NCBI GenBank assembly: GCA_937951875.1
Contig: CALGAN010000007.1
Coordinates: forward strand, 1-64,000
Source: an uncultured Alkalilimnicola sp.
GTDB taxonomy: Bacteria; Pseudomonadota; Gammaproteobacteria; Nitrococcales; AK92
Length of the DNA stretch: 64,000 nt
Direction: 5' to 3'
Below the pieces are notes generated by a model, which saw only the letters and a list, made by a program, of their open reading frames with translations, did no database searches and was not told the DNA's origin. Position numbers and translations under genes: made by a program. This document shows, piece by piece, positions 61,072 to 64,000 of this stretch (its first letter is position 1; each line of letters opens with the position of its first letter).

Positions 61072-63138
61072 TCACCCGCCGCTACGGCCGCGCAACGACG
61101 TTTCCAGCTCGACCAGGCTGCGGACCGGCGCCGAGCACTGCGTGCCGCGGCAGACCACCGCCCGCGGCGCCTCGCCGTCCAACGCGGCGGACCAGGGACC
61201 GCTGCCCGGCGGCGGCGCGAACACCAGGCGCTCCGGCCGGTAGTACTGATCGAGCGCGGTGCGCCAATCTGACAGTTGCGCCGCGGCCGCGTTCAGCAAG
61301 ACCAGTTCGGGCGGCTCGAGCTGCTCTTCCAGCGCGGTCAGGGCGCTGCCGCAGGCTTGCGGCTGTTCGCTCATGGCCGCGCCGGCGACCCGCACCGCCC
61401 GTTCGGCGGCTTCGAGGTAGCGCGGCTCGGCCAGCAGATGGCCGAGCCGGTTGAGGCCGAACGCCGCGACGCTGTTGCCGGCCGGCGTGGCCTCGTCCTG
61501 CAGCGGGCGCGGGCGCTGCGGCAACGGTTCGTGGTCGTCGGCGGTGAAGTAGAAGCCGCCGGCGTTTGGATCCTGGAAACGCGCCAGCAGCGTTTCCGCC
61601 AGTTGCCGCGCCCAGGCCAGATCCTGTTCGCGCCAGTCGATCTGCAGCATGGTCAGCAGCGCGTCCAGCAGGAAGGCATGGTCGTCCAGATAGGCCGGGA
61701 GCTCGGCGCGCCCGTTCCGCCAGCTGGCGAGCAGGCGGCCATCCCGCCACAGCTGGGCGCGCAGGAAGTCCAGCGCCCGCCGGGCCGACTCGATCCAGTC
61801 GGTCCGCCGCAGTATCCAACCGGCGCGGCACATGGCCTTGATGGCGAGCGCGTTCCAGGCGGTCAGGATCTTGTCGTCGCGCTCGGGCGGGATGCGCAGC
61901 GCGCGGCGACGATAGAGCTTGGCGCGGGCGCTCTCCCAGAGTTCGAGCAGCCGGTCGCGCGGTTGGCGCAGGCGGTGGGCCAGCTCGGATAAGGTCTCGT
62001 GCACGTGCAGGTGGTAGCGGCCCTCGAAATTGGGGCTCTCGTCCAGACCGAAGCGCCGCTCCACCAGCCGGTATTCCTCGTCGTTCAGAGTCGCTCTCAG
62101 CTCGTCGCGGTCCCAGAGGTAGAAACGGCCTTCCTGGCCCTCGCTGTCGGCGGCCACGCTGGTGCAGTAGCCGCCGTGCGGCGCCTGCATCTCGGTGGCT
62201 AGCCAGGTGGCGGTCTCCGCGGCGATGCGGGCGTACAGCGCGTCGCCGGTGGCGTGCCAGGCCTCGGCGTACAGCGTCAGCAGCTGAGCGTTGTCGCACA
62301 GCATTTTCTCGAAGTGCGGGATCATCCAGTAATCGTCGACCGCGTAGCGGGCGAAGCCGCCGCCGACCTGGTCGTAGATCCCGCCCAGGGCCATCCGTCG
62401 GAGCGTGAAGCAGGCCATGTGCAGCGCCTGGCGATCGGGCTGGTCCTGGCGGACGCTGTGGGCATAGTGCCGGAGCAGCCAGTCGATGACGGTAGGTTGC
62501 GGGAACTTGGGGGCGCCGCCGAAGCCGCCGAAGCGCGGATCGAAGCTGTGCTGCAGCGCCTCGCGCGCCCGCAGCAGCGGCCGGCGGTCGATGGCCGCCA
62601 GCGCCGTCGGCGCGGCGCTGAGCTGGGCCAGGGCGTCGGCCACGGCTTGCTCGTGACGGTCGAGGCCATCGGCATGCGCGGTGATGTAGGCCGCCACCCG
62701 CTCCATGACCTCGACGAAGCCCGGCAGGCCGTATCGGGCCTTGCGCGGGAAGTAGGTGCCGATGAACACCGGCACCAATCGCCCAGGGCTGAGGAAGGCG
62801 GTGAGCGGCCAGCCGCCGGCGCGGCGGGTGAGCAGCCGGTGGGCGGTCTGGTAGATGCGGTCCAGGTCCGGCCGCTCCTCGCGGTCGACCTTGACGTTGA
62901 CGAACAGCCGGTTCATGACCGCCGCCACGTCCGGATCCTCGAAGCTCTCGCGCGCCATCACGTGACACCAGTGGCAGGCAGAGTAGCCAATCGACAGCAG
63001 TATCGGCTTGCCTTCGCTGCGGGCCTTGGCCAGGGCTTCCTCGCCCCAGGGATACCAGTCGACCGGGTTGTGGGCGTGTTGCAGCAGATAGGGGCTGGTG
63101 GCGGTGCCAAGACGGTTGGTTGGGCGGTCCTGCGCCAT
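61072..63138 (-). CDS. DUF255/YyaL thioredoxin-domain protein
   Basis: 688 aa. An N-terminal thioredoxin-like domain with the SACHWCHVMARESFEDPDVAAVMNRLFVNVKVDREERPDLDRIY signature (CxxC: CHWC), then an alpha/alpha-toroid of the glycosidase-like or mannose-epimerase-like type (VGGGFARYAVDDYWMIPHFEKMLCDNAQLL, LTAWNALAIKAMCRAG). The family (human SSP411, bacterial YyaL) is common and poorly understood. Divergent from ampD. Confidence 0.9.
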   Translation of the reverse strand: MAQDRPTNRLGTATSPYLLQHAHNPVDWYPWGEEALAKARSEGKPILLSIGYSACHWCHVMARESFEDPDVAAVMNRLFVNVKVDREERPDLDRIYQTAHRLLTRRAGGWPLTAFLSPGRLVPVFIGTYFPRKARYGLPGFVEVMERVAAYITAHADGLDRHEQAVADALAQLSAAPTALAAIDRRPLLRAREALQHSFDPRFGGFGGAPKFPQPTVIDWLLRHYAHSVRQDQPDRQALHMACFTLRRMALGGIYDQVGGGFARYAVDDYWMIPHFEKMLCDNAQLLTLYAEAWHATGDALYARIAAETATWLATEMQAPHGGYCTSVAADSEGQEGRFYLWDRDELRATLNDEEYRLVERRFGLDESPNFEGRYHLHVHETLSELAHRLRQPRDRLLELWESARAKLYRRRALRIPPERDDKILTAWNALAIKAMCRAGWILRRTDWIESARRALDFLRAQLWRDGRLLASWRNGRAELPAYLDDHAFLLDALLTMLQIDWREQDLAWARQLAETLLARFQDPNAGGFYFTADDHEPLPQRPRPLQDEATPAGNSVAAFGLNRLGHLLAEPRYLEAAERAVRVAGAAMSEQPQACGSALTALEEQLEPPELVLLNAAAAQLSDWRTALDQYYRPERLVFAPPPGSGPWSAALDGEAPRAVVCRGTQCSAPVRSLVELETSLRGRSGG

Positions 63139-63226
63139 GACGGACTCCGACGGTCAACGGAAGCGGGTCGCACGGTGGCGGTGGGCGTCAATGCTATCAT
63201 CGGCCACGGCCATCGCTTGCCATGAG

Positions 63227-63805
63227 ATGGAGATGACGACCTACACCATCGATACCATCAGCGGCATTGTGCAAGAGGCGCGCCAAGTGCCTTCGCCCAA
63301 TTTCGACCGGCGTCCGGAAGGCTGCGTCATCGATCTGCTGGTCATCCACGGCATCAGCCTGCCGCCGAACGAGTTCGGCGGCCCGTATATCGATCAGCTG
63401 TTCACCAATACGCTCGATTGCGACGCTCATCCTTACTTCGACGGCTTGCGGGGACTGCGGGTTTCCTCGCATCTGCTGCTGCGTCGCGACGGCGAGCTGG
63501 TGCAGTACGTGCCGTTCATCCATCGCGCCTGGCACGCCGGCGTGTCGCGCTGGCAGGGGCGCGAGCGCTGCAACGATTTCTCCATCGGCATCGAGCTGGA
63601 GGGCTGCGACCATCTGCCCTATACCGAGCAGCAATATCGGCGGCTGATACCGCTGTGCGCCGCTATACTGGCGGCTTATCCGCAAATCAGCCCGGATCGG
63701 GTGGTTGGCCACTGCCACATCGCGCCCGAGCGCAAGACCGATCCGGGGCCCAGTTTCGACTGGCAGCGGCTGCGTGTTGCCTTGCGGAGTGGTGAGCGCC
63801 GCTGA
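63227..63805 (+). CDS. ampD: AmpD, 1,6-anhydro-N-acetylmuramyl-L-alanine amidase
   Basis: Cytoplasmic zinc amidase of peptidoglycan recycling, controlling AmpR/AmpC induction where present. 192 aa with SPNFDRRPEGCVIDLLVIHGISLPPNEFGG (Zn His in VIHG), WHAGVSRWQGRERCNDFSIGIELEG, and GHCHIAPERKTDPGPSFDW containing the second His and the Asp. ATG 63227 is chosen; ATG 63233 is also possible, GGAG then being immediately adjacent. ampE follows. Confidence 0.93.
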   Translation: MEMTTYTIDTISGIVQEARQVPSPNFDRRPEGCVIDLLVIHGISLPPNEFGGPYIDQLFTNTLDCDAHPYFDGLRGLRVSSHLLLRRDGELVQYVPFIHRAWHAGVSRWQGRERCNDFSIGIELEGCDHLPYTEQQYRRLIPLCAAILAAYPQISPDRVVGHCHIAPERKTDPGPSFDWQRLRVALRSGERR

Positions 63806-63857
63806 CGAGCGCGCGAGGTAAGCGGCTCGTCGGCGGCTCCAAGTTCAAGGGGAATGC

Positions 63858-64000
63858 ATGCGACTGATCGCCATCCTGCTCAGCCTATGGCTGAACCGCT
63901 ATACCGACCGGGTGGATGCCTGGCGCAATCCCGAGCCGTTCTTCCGCTACGCGGCCCGCGTATATGCCAGGGTCCGGCCGTACCGGCCCGGCAACGGCGT
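63858..64000 (+). CDS. ampE: AmpE-like inner-membrane protein, 5' part
   Basis: The gene is cut by the window end; 47 codons are visible: MRLIAILLSLWLNRYTDRVD, then AWRNPEPFFRYAARVYARV and onward. Start and context after ampD match AmpE, a membrane protein of the CobD-related family. ATG has AAGGGG 7 nt upstream (63847-63852). Confidence 0.75.
   Translation, partial: MRLIAILLSLWLNRYTDRVDAWRNPEPFFRYAARVYARVRPYRPGNG

Overview
The window is a dense, high-GC chromosomal segment with no phage, insertion sequence, CRISPR array or plasmid gene that I can see. The gene set points to an aerobic or microaerobic gammaproteobacterium: Pil-Chp chemosensory genes, a cbb3 oxidase with its assembly cluster, Coq7/UbiH/UbiI ubiquinone hydroxylases, a 6S RNA between zapA and the 5-formyl-THF cyclo-ligase gene, ygfB-pepP-ubiH-ubiI, trpEGDC, a Crp/Vfr homologue and two-subunit GcvP. 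Together with a CsoR-type regulator flanked by sulfur-transporter-like YeeE genes, this looks most like a Chromatiales/Ectothiorhodospiraceae-type organism, but that placement is inference. The first 24 bases are Illumina adapter, so position 1 is an artefactual contig end; position 64000 cuts a gene.

Layout. 25-3417: end of a Pil-Chp twitching/chemosensory cluster (chpA partial, chpB, chpC). 3464-9034 (minus): metK, an SAH riboswitch, ahcY, metF, bioA and rsmE, a run of genes that make, recycle or use S-adenosylmethionine. 9298-15064: tkt-gap-pgk-pyk, with a terminator hairpin between gap and pgk. 15092-17299: purC, then a CsoR-family repressor tail to tail with two half-size YeeE/YedE transporters; the same inverted-repeat operator sits in both outer promoters. 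17519-23834: djlA, rpe-gph, a possible trp leader peptide and trpEGDC. 23926-28280: crp/vfr, osmC, speD, coq7, a candidate small RNA, rplM-rpsI and tRNA-Gln. 28597-36610: small cytochrome c, DUF2905, rpiA, ilvA, a cold-shock protein, alaA, a DUF1269 protein, tpm, a short exported protein and an outer-membrane barrel. 36758-45519 (minus): ccoNOQP, a small membrane gene, ccoGHIS and a SafE-like protein behind a perfect FNR/Anr box. 45655-49884: slyX, a DUF1461 protein, an extragenic repeat patch, an EVE-domain protein, 5-formyl-THF cyclo-ligase, 6S RNA, zapA, a coiled-coil gene and ygfB. 49932-59130: pepP, ubiH, ubiI, then gcvT-gcvH-gcvPA-tpx-gcvPB-dgkA behind its own promoter and a structured leader. 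59152-64000: an adenosine-kinase-like PfkB protein, an HDOD protein, a DUF255/YyaL protein, ampD and the start of ampE.

Most genes are conserved housekeeping genes. The less explained material is regulatory: the paired CsoR-type operators, the candidate small RNA upstream of rplM, the gcvT promoter and hairpin leader, the candidate trp leader peptide, and several perfect inverted repeats in promoter regions. All calls were made by reading sequence and translations; no database search, fold prediction or expression data were available.
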